Counted from the stretch's first letter, positions 18,990 through 27,795 are shown. The stretch is 64,000 nucleotides of DNA from an uncultured Vampirovibrio sp. (GCA_910583725.1 CAJTXZ010000001.1:62001-126000); one strand, 5' to 3'. Made by a program: numbers and translations. The notes: generated by a model from the letters alone, not told the origin.

Positions 18990-19166
18990 AACACACACTT
19001 TAGCTCTGAAGCTTGATGATTGGAACACTGCTTCCGAGATTATGTTGTAAAAGTCAATATTTTGTAACAAAGAGTTCAGGCCCGGCTAGACAAAATTAAA
19101 AAAAGATTTATTTTTTAAAAAATCGATAAATCTTTTAATTTTTAAAGAATTTTTCATCAATTTTTC

Positions 19167-19390
19167 AAAACGGACTTTCCAAAATAATCAAACTATCCGT
19201 AAAAAATCAAACCGGTGTTATATTCAGGCGATGAGTGAATTTGAGGGGAAGAATTTTGAGCCGTATTTTATCCTAATAAAGTCCGTTTTCGTCCAGTTTG
19301 ATTTTTCCATATTTGAGAAACTTCCGACCTGAAAACCCCCTGTTTGAGGGGGTGTACAAAAAAAATCAAAGTATCCGTAAAAATCAAAAT
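19167..19390. repeat. Repeats at probable transposase-bound end of Mu-like element
   Basis: Two direct copies of AATCAAAsTATCCGTAAAAA lie at 19186-19211 and 19364-19390, and the partial inverted form AGTTTGATTTTT lies near 19295. A second perfect inverted pair, AAAACGGACTTT (19167-19178) and AAAGTCCGTTTT (19278-19289), flanks the middle. Short repeated sites of this kind, just outside the transposase start, are what MuA-type enzymes bind at an element end. I did not find a matching end on the left side, so the element may be truncated there. Confidence 0.6.
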
Positions 19391-19423
19391 GGTTGTTAAA
19401 ATACAATTGAAATACAAGGAAGA

Positions 19424-19454
19424 TTAAAAAATCCAGCTCAATCAAGCTGGATTA
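19424..19454 (-). terminator. Rho-independent terminator of tRNA-Leu
   Basis: On the minus strand ATCCAGCT and AGCTGGAT form a perfect 8-bp stem with a 6-base loop followed by a run of T. It starts a few bases after the 3' end of the tRNA. Confidence 0.8.
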
Positions 19455-19460
19455 AAGAAT

Positions 19461-19541
19461 GGGCGCGAAGGGAATCGAACCCCCATGCATTGCTGCGCCA
19501 GATCCTAAATCTGGTGCGTCTACCAATTTCGCCACGCGCCC
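19461..19541 (-). tRNA. tRNA-Leu (anticodon UAG)
   Basis: On the minus strand the 81-base sequence folds into a tRNA. The acceptor arm is GGGCGCG...CGCGCCC. The anticodon stem is CCAGA/TCTGG around the loop TTTAGGA, giving anticodon TAG. The T arm contains GGTTCGATTCC, and a short variable arm (CGCAGCAATGCATG) is present. CCA is not encoded. A hairpin terminator follows. Confidence 0.93.
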
Positions 19542-19658
19542 ATATAAAATATTCAATTGTCAAATCTTTTTTAGGGCGAAATTGGCCAGCCATATCGCAA
19601 GCGTCGCACTCTGCGCAACTAGGCCACGCGCCCATTTTAAAATATTTAATTGTCAAAT
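19531..19658. repeat. Direct repeat of tRNA-Leu 5' end and flank
   Basis: The first 11 bases of the tRNA plus about 25 upstream bases (19531-19565) are repeated at 19623-19658 with a few changes: GCCACGCGCCCAT, then AAAATATTyAATTGTCAAAT. Between them lies non-tRNA sequence. This looks like the scar of an insertion or excision at the tRNA 5' end, or a decayed second tRNA gene. Confidence 0.55.
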
Positions 19659-19792
19659 TTGTCTGTGGGCAAAATTGGAGTCATATTTTTGCTGTATTCG
19701 TTTTACTCATACAAGTCACCGTGTGCCCGAGATATTTATTTAATTGCAAAATCATTAACTAATTTAACTCAAAATTTTTTTTAGGTCAAGTA

Positions 19793-21406
19793 TTACTTTT
19801 TAGGAATCAGACAAAGCGGTATTGTAGAATATTTAATTCTTTTGCCAATGCACTCTGTGCCATTTTGCTCTTTAAACCTTATATTATAGCTGTTTAATTT
19901 TAATTTTATACCTTCAATATTCATTTCGTTTGAATTTACATAAATTTCACCCTTAAAATGCTGCAAAATATAAGTGAGTTCGTTTTGTATTTTTTGATAT
20001 TCAAACACTTTTTTACAATGCAAAAATCCCGTTAAAATTACATTAAAAAATATTGCAGCTGTCAAAACATATGACATGGCTTTATATTTCTTGTCAGCAT
20101 CAATCAAAAGAAAGGCTGCAAAAATTACAGGAAAAAGACAAAACTGCGGGACAAATCTTGCCCACCAGCATTCAGGATTAATAAACACAGATAAAAGCAA
20201 AATTCCCTCAGCAATTAAAAAATCCTTACTGCCTTTTTTCTTAAATGCAAACAACATAAAGATAAATGACAAAATCAATGTGCCGGAAAATAAAAAACCA
20301 AAGCCTGAAAGATTTAACTGCGGGCAATTAGCAAGATTAATTTCCCTTTTTGTAATAGCAAAAGGAATTTTCAGTCTTACTTTTTCATTTTTATCTGCAT
20401 TAGCTTCTGCGAATTGCGAAATTACAAACTTTGTTATATAAAACCTTTCTTTTATGCTCTCAGGGCAAAAGCCTTCTACGATTTTTATATCACTACTTCC
20501 AATCGGATAGAAAGGATTATGGTGTTTTATTAAATTAATGCCATAGGGATTAAAACCAAAAATAAACAAAGAGAGAAGAAGGGAACCAGCAAATGTTATT
20601 ATATATTGGAGATCCTTACGAAAGAAATAAACAGCGCCAGTACCAATTATAAAAACATATGCAAATGCGGATAATTTTGCATTTACACAGAGGCATAAAG
20701 AAAAGGCCATAGCGTATAGAAATATCTTATCTTTGGTTTTATAAAACAAAGCAATTGATGCGACAAAAATAATCAGGCAGCTTGACAAAAACCCATCCAC
20801 CAGAAATGTAAACATTTGCATCATGCTGACAGCATTAAAGCCAACAGAAAAGGCAAGAATTATACAACATATTTTACTATCTTTTATATATAATCTAAGT
20901 GCACCATAGAAAAACAGGGCTGACAAATAAATCATAAAGGCATTCAAAAGCTTAGAGGCTTCAAAGTTATTAAAAAAGGCAGCAAAACATGTGCAAATTA
21001 TCCAGGGTGCCTTTGCAAAAAATTTAGCCCAATCATGCAAGGGCAGATTTGCGGTATTAATATTTACGGGGTTCCAGCCTGATTTTAAAAGATTCATTGC
21101 AGGCAGATGGTAAAGAATTACATCTGATGAAAAATCTTTTGTGGTAAAGAAAAAGACTGCTAATATATAAATTATAACAAAATTTATTATGTGAGATAGC
21201 AATGCTTGTTTAAAATTTTTAAGAATAAGTGTACAAAATATAAGGGATATAATATTTGCAAGAATAAAATTCAAGCTTGTTATTGTTATTCCTGTAAAAA
21301 ATAACAGTACGCTCACAGCAAGTGTAAAAAATATTAAAGACAGGCCGCTAAAAGATAATGATTTAATAAAACTTTGCTTCATAATACAGCCAATTATAAC
21401 ATGCAT
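19793..21406 (-). CDS. Polytopic membrane protein, GT-C glycosyltransferase-like
   Basis: About 540 residues with roughly 11-12 hydrophobic segments and a soluble C-terminus. An early extracytoplasmic loop has acidic residues in DFSSDVILYHLPAMNLLKSG, matching the position of the catalytic acidic motif in GT-C enzymes that use lipid-linked sugars. The pattern resembles ArnT/PMT-like integral membrane transferases, but the specific family is not certain. ATG 21406 has AAGGA just upstream; ATG 21382 is an alternative. It is transcribed away from rpsO from a shared ~90-base region. The substrate is unknown. Confidence 0.65.
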   Translation of the reverse strand: MHVIIGCIMKQSFIKSLSFSGLSLIFFTLAVSVLLFFTGITITSLNFILANIISLIFCTLILKNFKQALLSHIINFVIIYILAVFFFTTKDFSSDVILYHLPAMNLLKSGWNPVNINTANLPLHDWAKFFAKAPWIICTCFAAFFNNFEASKLLNAFMIYLSALFFYGALRLYIKDSKICCIILAFSVGFNAVSMMQMFTFLVDGFLSSCLIIFVASIALFYKTKDKIFLYAMAFSLCLCVNAKLSAFAYVFIIGTGAVYFFRKDLQYIITFAGSLLLSLFIFGFNPYGINLIKHHNPFYPIGSSDIKIVEGFCPESIKERFYITKFVISQFAEANADKNEKVRLKIPFAITKREINLANCPQLNLSGFGFLFSGTLILSFIFMLFAFKKKGSKDFLIAEGILLLSVFINPECWWARFVPQFCLFPVIFAAFLLIDADKKYKAMSYVLTAAIFFNVILTGFLHCKKVFEYQKIQNELTYILQHFKGEIYVNSNEMNIEGIKLKLNSYNIRFKEQNGTECIGKRIKYSTIPLCLIPKK

Positions 21407-21413
21407 TTCTTCC

Positions 21414-21442
21414 TTGACATAAGTTTTTTTCTGTTGTGTAAT
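21414..21442 (+). promoter_or_regulatory. Sigma70-type promoter of rpsO
   Basis: TTGACA at 21414-21419, a 17-base spacer and TGTAAT at 21437-21442, about 55 bases upstream of the rpsO start codon. The -35 is perfect and the -10 has five of six consensus bases. Confidence 0.75.
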
Positions 21443-21496
21443 ATGTATACGCCACCTTTTTTGTGTATATAAAAACAAAAGGAAATTTAATCTAAA

Positions 21497-21766
21497 ATGA
21501 CAATCAATTTAAAAAACAAACAGGAATTAATTAAAAAATTCGGTAAGAATGAAAAAGATTCAGGCTCTATTGAAGTACAGATTGCAATGCTTTCACAGAA
21601 AATTTCAGAACTTACCGAACACTTAAAACAAAACGCTAAAGATTTTCAAGGCAAAAGAGGCCTTTTAATGATGGTTGGTAAAAGAAAAAGAATGCTTGCC
21701 TACTTAAAAGAAGCAAACCTTGAAAAATACAGAAAGTTAATAAAAGACCTCGGCTTAAGGGGCTAA
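21497..21766 (+). CDS. rpsO: 30S ribosomal protein S15
   Basis: Small-subunit protein that binds 16S rRNA at the central-domain junction early in assembly. The 89-residue length and the family core are intact: GSIEVQIAMLSQKISELTEHLK, the loop region with KRGLLMMVGKRKRMLAYL, and the end YRKLIKDLGLRG. It has its own promoter upstream and a strong terminator directly after, so it is transcribed alone here. The usual partner pnp is not adjacent. Confidence 0.97.
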   Translation: MTINLKNKQELIKKFGKNEKDSGSIEVQIAMLSQKISELTEHLKQNAKDFQGKRGLLMMVGKRKRMLAYLKEANLEKYRKLIKDLGLRG

Positions 21767-21790
21767 TAATTTATTCTGTAGAAAATATTT

Positions 21791-21826
21791 AAAAGCACCT
21801 TTTATAAATAAGGAAGGTGCTTTTTA
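21791..21826 (+). terminator. Rho-independent terminator after rpsO
   Basis: AAAAGCACCTT pairs with AAGGTGCTTTT around a short AT-rich loop and is followed by T residues, 25 bases after the rpsO stop. Confidence 0.85.
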
Positions 21827-21856
21827 TGTATAAAATATATTTTTAGGCATTATCGT

Positions 21857-22933
21857 ATGAGAATACTTGTAATCGGGAATTCTAAAAGCAGCGAAACTTT
21901 GACAAATTTCTTTTCAGAGGATGAAAATCTGCTTGTTTTTACAACAAAAGAGAATAGTAAGGGAAATTTTACCCATATAGACCCTTATGATGTTGAAGAA
22001 TTAAAAGAATTTGCACTTGCAAATGAAATAAACTTAACAATAGTTGCTGATTCTGCGCTTTTTGGCGTAGATTATTTATCTGTTTTTAATGAAAACAACC
22101 TTGCAATATTAATTCCTGACCCTGAAGCCTCAAAAATAGCATACTCTAAGTGTTTCGGCAAAAAATTTATGTACAGAAACAAAATTTTGACTCCGAAATT
22201 TTCATTTTTTGAAAGGCCAAACCTTGCAGTTGATTATGTAAAAAATATTCAGTTTCCTGTTGTAATAAAGCCTGATATACACTCTGAAACAGAGAGCGCG
22301 TATATTGCCGAGACTTTTGGGTGTGCAAAAAGGCAGATTGAAAAATTATTCCAGAATGACAACAAAAAAATTTTAATTGAAGATTATGTTTACGGCAAAG
22401 AAATAACATTCTATGTCTTAACAGATGGTTTTAGCGGTATTGTGCTGGATTTTATTAAGACATATGAAAATAAACTTGCAATTAAAGGATTTTATGACAA
22501 AAAGCTTGAAGAAAAAATTTACAAAGAAATAATCCTGCCGACGATTTCAAACCTGGCAGAGACAGAAGGTGAATATGTCGGCATCCTTGGTTTTGATATA
22601 ATTATTACGCCTGAAAATAAAGCTTATTTAATAGAGTATAATCCGTTTTTTAAGGATTTAGATATAGAAATAATGCTTGAAGGCACAGATGAAAATTGGG
22701 CTGAAATATTTATGGATGCTATTGTTGGCACTCTGCAGGATAAATTTGTTTCACCGTTTGATGCTAAAAAAAATGATTTTCAGGGAAGTTTTATCTTACC
22801 TCAAAAAGACGGACAGTATGAAGAAATTATAACAGAAAGCGCCATAACATACAGTAATTTGAAGGCAAAACTACTTGAAGAGGGGCTCAATCCGCCGGAT
22901 TTAAAAGAGGCCGAAACTTTATGGAGATTATGA
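21857..22933 (+). CDS. ATP-grasp enzyme, PurD (GAR synthetase)-like
   Basis: A 358-residue ATP-grasp ligase resembling phosphoribosylamine-glycine ligase in domain order. It has a Rossmann-like N-terminus (MRILVIGNSKSSE), then an A/B domain with FPVVIKPD and ILIEDYVYGKEITFYVLTDG, and the metal-binding end YVGILGFDIIITPENKAYLIEYNPFF, where E and N bind Mg-ATP. PurD is normally about 420 residues, and the C-terminal domain here is short. It could be a divergent PurD or a paralogue that makes another carboxylate-amine bond. It overlaps yidD by 13 bases and the two are likely cotranscribed. Confidence 0.75.
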   Translation: MRILVIGNSKSSETLTNFFSEDENLLVFTTKENSKGNFTHIDPYDVEELKEFALANEINLTIVADSALFGVDYLSVFNENNLAILIPDPEASKIAYSKCFGKKFMYRNKILTPKFSFFERPNLAVDYVKNIQFPVVIKPDIHSETESAYIAETFGCAKRQIEKLFQNDNKKILIEDYVYGKEITFYVLTDGFSGIVLDFIKTYENKLAIKGFYDKKLEEKIYKEIILPTISNLAETEGEYVGILGFDIIITPENKAYLIEYNPFFKDLDIEIMLEGTDENWAEIFMDAIVGTLQDKFVSPFDAKKNDFQGSFILPQKDGQYEEIITESAITYSNLKAKLLEEGLNPPDLKEAETLWRL

Positions 22934-23166
22934 ATATATTTAAATTTTTATCAAAAATATTAAAAACTCTGATATTGAAGCTTATTAGTGTTTACAGATT
23001 TTTTTCCAAATTCACGCCGCCAATTTGCCGTTTTCAGCCAACGTGTTCAAAATATACGATGGAGGCCATTGAAAAATACGGCATTCTAAAAGGCCTTTAT
23101 TTAGGTATAAAACGGATTTTAAAATGCCATCCGGGGCACCCGGGCGGATATGACCCTGTGCCATAA
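22921..23166 (+). CDS. yidD: YidD, membrane protein insertion efficiency factor
   Basis: Small membrane-associated protein that helps YidC insert inner-membrane proteins. The 81 residues hold the family core: ISVYRFFSKFTPPICRFQPTCSKY with its conserved cysteines, YGILKGLYLGIKRILKCHPGHPGGYDPVP at the end. An amphipathic helix near the N-terminus would mediate membrane association. Its start overlaps the end of the PurD-like gene. The usual rnpA-yidC neighbourhood is absent. Confidence 0.93.
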   Translation: MEIMNIFKFLSKILKTLILKLISVYRFFSKFTPPICRFQPTCSKYTMEAIEKYGILKGLYLGIKRILKCHPGHPGGYDPVP

Positions 23167-23180
23167 AGGTTTGGGCTTTT

Positions 23181-23375
23181 TTAACATTCCAATATATCAA
23201 ATAGCTTTTTTGCTTTATTTTCAAGCATGCCGACAAATGCAGCATACGGCATAGTATCGGGGCTTTCATCCTCATTATTTTTTAGTGCCAATTTTAATAT
23301 ATAGATTAAATTCAATAATTCCAGAGCTTTATTTTGGGCGAGAATTTTATTATCTATATTTTCTTCTTCATTCAT
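23181..23375 (-). CDS. Small hypothetical protein, 64 aa
   Basis: Unrecognised small, mainly helical acidic protein starting MNEEENIDNKILAQNKALEL and ending AKKLFDILEC. ATG 23375 is chosen over the upstream TTG because GAGG lies at the right distance. It converges with yidD, only 14 bases away. No membrane segment or motif is seen. Confidence 0.55.
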   Translation of the reverse strand: MNEEENIDNKILAQNKALELLNLIYILKLALKNNEDESPDTMPYAAFVGMLENKAKKLFDILEC

Positions 23376-23446
23376 TGTAACAAACCTCAATTATATAATT
23401 GTTTTATCATAGAAAAGATTGCCTTGTCAAGAAAATTGGGACTTAA

Positions 23447-23701
23447 ATGTTTCAAAGCAGTAATAAGTGTAAAATCATGTCTATGGATATGGATAGCATA
23501 AAATCAGAAATAAAGGTTTTACTTGCAAAAAAATGCTGGACGCAAGTACGTCTTGCCAAAGAGCTTGGATTAAGGCTGAATAAAAAATACTCAGCAAAAA
23601 ACCTTGAAAACAAACTCAGGTACGAAACTATCCAATACAGAGAGATTAAACTTATAGCTGATATTTTAGGTTTGAAAATTGAATTTAAAGAAAAAGATTA
23701 A
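23447..23701 (+). CDS. Small helix-turn-helix DNA-binding protein
   Basis: 84 residues with a helix-turn-helix-like core, LLAKKCWTQVRLAKELGL, followed by KNLENKLRYETIQYREIKLIADILGLKIEF. The second small regulator at 27589 has the same layout (a Q/R-x-LA-E-L helix, a Lys/Arg-rich turn, then an I-A-x-L...I-x-F end), so the two appear paralogous. Probably a transcription regulator of an accessory gene. The start is uncertain; internal ATGs at 23477 and 23483 would also leave the HTH intact. Confidence 0.6.
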   Translation: MFQSSNKCKIMSMDMDSIKSEIKVLLAKKCWTQVRLAKELGLRLNKKYSAKNLENKLRYETIQYREIKLIADILGLKIEFKEKD

Positions 23702-23893
23702 GTTTATCTGATGCGCTCAAGCTGCTTGCAGAACGTATTGCTTTTTTGTGGATATTAAAATACACCTTAGCAGAATACTGTCTTTAAATAAATCACATTC
23801 TGTTTAATGGCTGTATGGCTTAAAATACGTGTTTTAAGAGCGTTTTAGAATCAAGTTTTATGATACAATTAAATATAGAGGATTTTTCAGGAT

Positions 23894-24745
23894 ATGCCAA
23901 ATAAAAAAGATGAAAAGACTTCAATAAAGCTTTTTGAAGATTATAAGGTTAGAACAAGCTGGGATAGGGAAAAGGAAACCTGGTATTTTTCAGTTGCAGA
24001 TATTGTCAGGATATTAACAGAAAGCGCTGACCCCAGAAACTACTGGAAAGTTTTAAAAAACAGATTAAGCAAGGAAGGAAGCCAGTTGGTTACAACTTGT
24101 AACCAACTGAAAATGCAATCAGCAGACGGTAAATATTATAAGACCGATGTTCTTGATACAGAAGGTGTTTTAAGGCTTGTGCAATCCATTCCAAGCCCAA
24201 AGGCAGAGCCATTCAAATTGTGGCTTGCAAGGGTTGGTGCAGAAAGGCTTGATGAAATGCAAGATCCTGAAATAGCAATCGATAGAGCCTTAGAATATTA
24301 CTTAGCCAAGGGCTATTCGCCTGAGTGGGTAAACCAGCGTTTAAAATCTATTGAGATTAGAAAAGCGCTAATGGATGAGTGGCAAAGAAACGGAGTAAAA
24401 AACTCTGAATATGCAGTTTTAACCGATATCATTACACAGGAATGGTCTGGCCTTAAAACCCGTGAATACAAGGATTTTAAGGGGCTAAAGAAACAAAGTT
24501 TAAGGGATAATATGTCTAATATGGAGCTTGTTTTAAATATGCTTGCAGAAGCTTCTGCAACAGAAATTTCCAAACAAAAAAATCCAAAAACTCTGGATGA
24601 AAACAAAACGGTTGCAAAACAAGGCGGAAGCGTAGCAAAAGAAGCACGCAAAAAACTTGAACTTGAAACAGGCAAACCTGTTATCACAGATGAAAATTTC
24701 TTGTCTAATCAGCAAAAATCACAGTTAATAAAGAAAGAAGATTAG
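23894..24745 (+). CDS. Bro-N domain protein, DinD-like
   Basis: A 283-residue protein with a BRO-type N-terminal DNA-binding domain: TSWDREKETWYFSVADIVRILTESADPRNYWKVLKNRL, then VLDTEGVLRLVQSIPSPKAEPFKLWLARVGAERL. The C-terminal half (PEIAIDRALEYYLAKGYSPEWVNQRL) matches DinD-like proteins, which are DNA-damage-induced in some bacteria and related to phage antirepressors. It stands alone between regulator genes and the prepilin locus. Its presence agrees with past phage or mobile-element input. The exact role is unknown. Confidence 0.8.
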   Translation: MPNKKDEKTSIKLFEDYKVRTSWDREKETWYFSVADIVRILTESADPRNYWKVLKNRLSKEGSQLVTTCNQLKMQSADGKYYKTDVLDTEGVLRLVQSIPSPKAEPFKLWLARVGAERLDEMQDPEIAIDRALEYYLAKGYSPEWVNQRLKSIEIRKALMDEWQRNGVKNSEYAVLTDIITQEWSGLKTREYKDFKGLKKQSLRDNMSNMELVLNMLAEASATEISKQKNPKTLDENKTVAKQGGSVAKEARKKLELETGKPVITDENFLSNQQKSQLIKKED

Positions 24746-24952
24746 CTTATTTATATAATTATAAGTTTTATATTGCCGCTTTTTCAGTATACAGGCTCTT
24801 TTTGCGCGCAGAATGTTTAAAACTTAATAATTTATCTGTTTATTAAAGAAAATCAGAACTCTTTCAATAAATATAAAATAAGGATGTTTAAAAATTTTTG
24901 TCTTTTTTATGCGTTTTTATACCAGAATAACATTTAAAATCGTCATACAGGC

Positions 24953-24991
24953 AAAAAAAAGAGGCGCAAAGGTTACAAAAAAGCGCCCCGA
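24953..24991 (-). terminator. Terminator of the prepilin gene
   Basis: On the minus strand, GGGGCGC and GCGCCTC flank a short T-rich loop and are followed by seven T residues, about 45 bases after the prepilin stop. Short but GC-rich stem in AT-rich DNA. Confidence 0.65.
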
Positions 24992-25036
24992 AAAGTTGTT
25001 CATCTAAAATCAAACAGCCCGATACACAAGCAGAAA

Positions 25037-27451
25037 TCAATCTGCGGTTTGGTCCCACCATAAAAACAAGTACCCGGGCTGGCCTGCTGAGCCAATGCCT
25101 TGATTTGGAGATAAGCCTCTGCTCCAGCCGCCGCCGCCTCCTGCAGCGCCAGCTTTTGCATAGTCACCAGCTAAAAGTGCCGTATACACGGGTGAAACAA
25201 ATTCCGATGTCATCGCATTCGTATTCAGGTTATTTATACAATTATTAGCTTCATCTTCCTTTAGTCCGCCACATCCTCCAACAGCACCTGTGCCAGAGGT
25301 TCCGCCGGTTCCGCCTATATTTTTATTGCCGTTTAGTTTGTCGTTAATTTTGCTTTGCGCTTCATCAGGTGAAGAATCGCTATAGCCTTCTCCATATGTT
25401 ATTGTGGCAAGGCTTCCAAGCTGTAATATATTCGAATTAACCAGAGCTTCCTTGCCTGCGGTGCCACCTACAGGTAATGGCGAAATTTCACTGCCTGAAA
25501 TGCCGGTTTTTCCACCATTGCCGCCATATACAATATACTCTTGTCCATTTTTACCGCATTTTATTGACGTATGACCACCATTAGAGCCGTTTGCCCCACT
25601 TCCATAAGCACCGCCGCCCCCAATATGGATGATGCATTCAGTATCAGCAGGAAGAGAGAGATTATTAATGATAGCAAGACTGCCTGCTGAACCCGCACCA
25701 CCGCCAGAGCCTGCGTATTCGTTTTTGTATGTAATTTGCGCCACACCGCCGGCGCCATTTCCGCCAACACCTGCTTTCAAGCTTCCCCCTTTTACATATT
25801 TTGCTGTTGCTCCGCCCCCTCCTGCACCAGCGTATGTTGTATACGAAGGACTGTTTCCGTCACCGCTTGATGAGTTTGATAAAGCACCTTCGCCGCCGCC
25901 TGATGATGAAGAAGGAAAGTTTGAATCACCGCCCTTGCCGCCATTTGAGGTGCTATTTGCAGTCTTAGAGCCTGCATTGCTTGCCTGACCGCCTTTTGTG
26001 CAGTTTATTTCATGCCAGTTTGCGCCATTTGTGGTCTCTTCGCAATAAGAATAAGAAGGCACAGCATTTCCAACGCTTCCTGCAGAAGTTGAGCCATCAG
26101 CTGGAATTCCACCATTTCCCTGATAAGCACAAACGCCGTATACCACCTTATTTTGAGCATTTTCAACCTTTACACAGGACTTGTATCCTGAAATTCCGCC
26201 CGAGCCCTTGGTATTAACCGCAGTTGCGCCAGCGCCTCCTTTACCGCCTCGTCCTGCCTGCAGAATAATGTTTCCGCCAACGCCTGCCTGCTTTACGTAT
26301 TCTGATATATCAATATCTGAAAGCAATGAGCCGCTTCCCCCGCCTGATGCAGAAAGGGAATAATATGTTGCGTCAAGCACACAGCGCACCGAAAAAGAAA
26401 ATTGCGGATAATTAACCGATGTGTAGCCTATCCCGTCTCCAATACAATTGTTATCACCTGTAGTAAATGCAGTGGTGCCGGCACCCCAAACTTTATAAGG
26501 GCAGCCTCTGTAGCTTCCATATAAATTTTCTGCAGTATGCGTGCACTGAGAAAAACTGACTGTATCATGCATATCGCAAAGATTTAAATTCAGGGCGACA
26601 CTGCCCCAATTGCTAAATTCAGCTGATGTTGGTAATTTCCACTGGTCTTTGGTTGAGGCTGCAAGGTTTGAGCAGGCACTAACAGCGGAATCATATGTAC
26701 ATATCCATCTGTTACAGCCTGAATAAGCATATAGAATATTGACGTTATCAACAGCATGCGAAGAACATCTATTTGTTGTGCCAGAAGAGGCAACATGGGA
26801 ATAAGTATTATAACAGCCTGTGGCGGTTTTCTGGTTAAACTTTGTGACACAAAGATTATTAGCCTTATCAAATATTGCAAAATTGGTACCCGCATTTCCA
26901 GCAGTGTCGGTTTTTCCGCCATTACCATAGGAAGAGCAAGTGCTTGCAGACGGAACAAAAACAGTTTTAATGGCACCGCCTCCGCCGCCACCGCCTCCGC
27001 CAACAAGACGGCTAATTTTTACATCACGCATATATTCTGTTATTGGAACTTTTTGTTCATCATAATCAACATCACCCCTTGCGGCACCGGTTGTGTATTT
27101 TGTGATTGTTTTAGTCCCGGTTATAGTGGATGGTGTTGCCCCGGCCCCACCGCCGCCGCCTGATACCATAACAAGGTTAATAGCATAAACGCCTCTTGGC
27201 ACCTTAAAATCAGTAAATTCGCACACATTAGCACTGCCTTCTGCCTTTGTACAGTCAGAAAGATAATTATAAAGGCGCCAGCCCTTTGACTGCACTGTGT
27301 CTCCAGCGTTTATAGAAACAGATTCTTCTATTTTCTTTGTTACAACTGGAGCTAGTGCTGCAAGCAATAATGAGGCTACAAGAAGCGCCATGAGCATTTC
27401 CACCAAAGAAAAAGCTGCCTGGCTTGATTTTTTAATATTTGTTTTGTACAT
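25037..27451 (-). CDS. Giant prepilin-like protein with lectin-like insert and glycine-rich tail
   Basis: An 804-residue type IV prepilin/pseudopilin-like protein. Residues 10-40 carry a prepilin signal (QAAFSLVEMLMALLVASLLL) with the essential glutamate at position 5 of the mature part and Ala in place of the usual Gly before cleavage. Residues 95-165 are glycine-rich. Residues ~190-358 form a cysteine-rich C-type-lectin-like/formylglycine-enzyme-like domain (WKLPTSAEFSNW, LCD at 291-293, SQC at 301-303, GCPYKVWGAG at 316-325, FSFSVRCV at 351-358). Residues 365-804 are again Gly/Ser-rich, with short sheets and a final WW-free YLFLWWDQT end. It would be exposed on the cell surface through the type IV pilus or type II secretion assembly machinery. 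The 291-358 segment is homologous to the silent cassettes at 37-42 kb and 54-56 kb. Confidence 0.88.
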   Translation of the reverse strand: MYKTNIKKSSQAAFSLVEMLMALLVASLLLAALAPVVTKKIEESVSINAGDTVQSKGWRLYNYLSDCTKAEGSANVCEFTDFKVPRGVYAINLVMVSGGGGGAGATPSTITGTKTITKYTTGAARGDVDYDEQKVPITEYMRDVKISRLVGGGGGGGGGAIKTVFVPSASTCSSYGNGGKTDTAGNAGTNFAIFDKANNLCVTKFNQKTATGCYNTYSHVASSGTTNRCSSHAVDNVNILYAYSGCNRWICTYDSAVSACSNLAASTKDQWKLPTSAEFSNWGSVALNLNLCDMHDTVSFSQCTHTAENLYGSYRGCPYKVWGAGTTAFTTGDNNCIGDGIGYTSVNYPQFSFSVRCVLDATYYSLSASGGGSGSLLSDIDISEYVKQAGVGGNIILQAGRGGKGGAGATAVNTKGSGGISGYKSCVKVENAQNKVVYGVCAYQGNGGIPADGSTSAGSVGNAVPSYSYCEETTNGANWHEINCTKGGQASNAGSKTANSTSNGGKGGDSNFPSSSSGGGEGALSNSSSGDGNSPSYTTYAGAGGGGATAKYVKGGSLKAGVGGNGAGGVAQITYKNEYAGSGGGAGSAGSLAIINNLSLPADTECIIHIGGGGAYGSGANGSNGGHTSIKCGKNGQEYIVYGGNGGKTGISGSEISPLPVGGTAGKEALVNSNILQLGSLATITYGEGYSDSSPDEAQSKINDKLNGNKNIGGTGGTSGTGAVGGCGGLKEDEANNCINNLNTNAMTSEFVSPVYTALLAGDYAKAGAAGGGGGWSRGLSPNQGIGSAGQPGYLFLWWDQTAD

Positions 27452-27519
27452 CCTAAAATCCTTTTTTTTAAAATAAACAACAATTAAATGTGTACTCTGT
27501 TAACCTAGGTGTGTCGGAT

Positions 27520-27539
27520 ATGTATATAAGTATATACAT
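27520..27539. promoter_or_regulatory. Palindromic operator between prepilin gene and small regulators
   Basis: ATGTATATAAGTATATACAT is a near-perfect palindrome with 9-base arms, followed by TGTATACA (from 27543) and TTTACATATATG. It lies in the 137-base region from which the prepilin and the HTH gene diverge. A natural binding site for the adjacent HTH or ribbon-helix-helix proteins (inference). Confidence 0.55.
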
Positions 27540-27588
27540 TATTGTATACATGTTTACATATATGTCAACAAAATTTTAGAATGTATAA

Positions 27589-27795
27589 ATGGACGTTAAT
27601 CAATTTATTAAACATATACAGGCACATTCAGGCCTTACTTACAGACAGCTTGCTGAATTATTAAGCATAAAAACAAGTGCAAAATACACGAGAAATTCTT
27701 TATATGCAAAAGTGAGAAGAAAAACATTAAAATTTGAAGAAGCAAACAAAATTGCTGAATTAGCCAAAGCTAAAATCAAGCTGGAGTTTGAGTAG
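27589..27795 (+). CDS. Small helix-turn-helix protein divergent from prepilin
   Basis: 68 residues, MDVNQFIKHIQAHSGLTYRQ onward, with a helix-turn-helix at about 15-45 (LTYRQLAELLSIKTSAKYTR) and a basic turn (YAKVRRKTLKF). It ends EANKIAELAKAKIKLEFE. It is paralogous in layout to the protein at 23447. It is transcribed away from the prepilin across a palindrome and is followed 32 bases later by a ribbon-helix-helix protein. The two likely form a regulatory pair controlling the prepilin and themselves. Confidence 0.65.
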   Translation: MDVNQFIKHIQAHSGLTYRQLAELLSIKTSAKYTRNSLYAKVRRKTLKFEEANKIAELAKAKIKLEFE

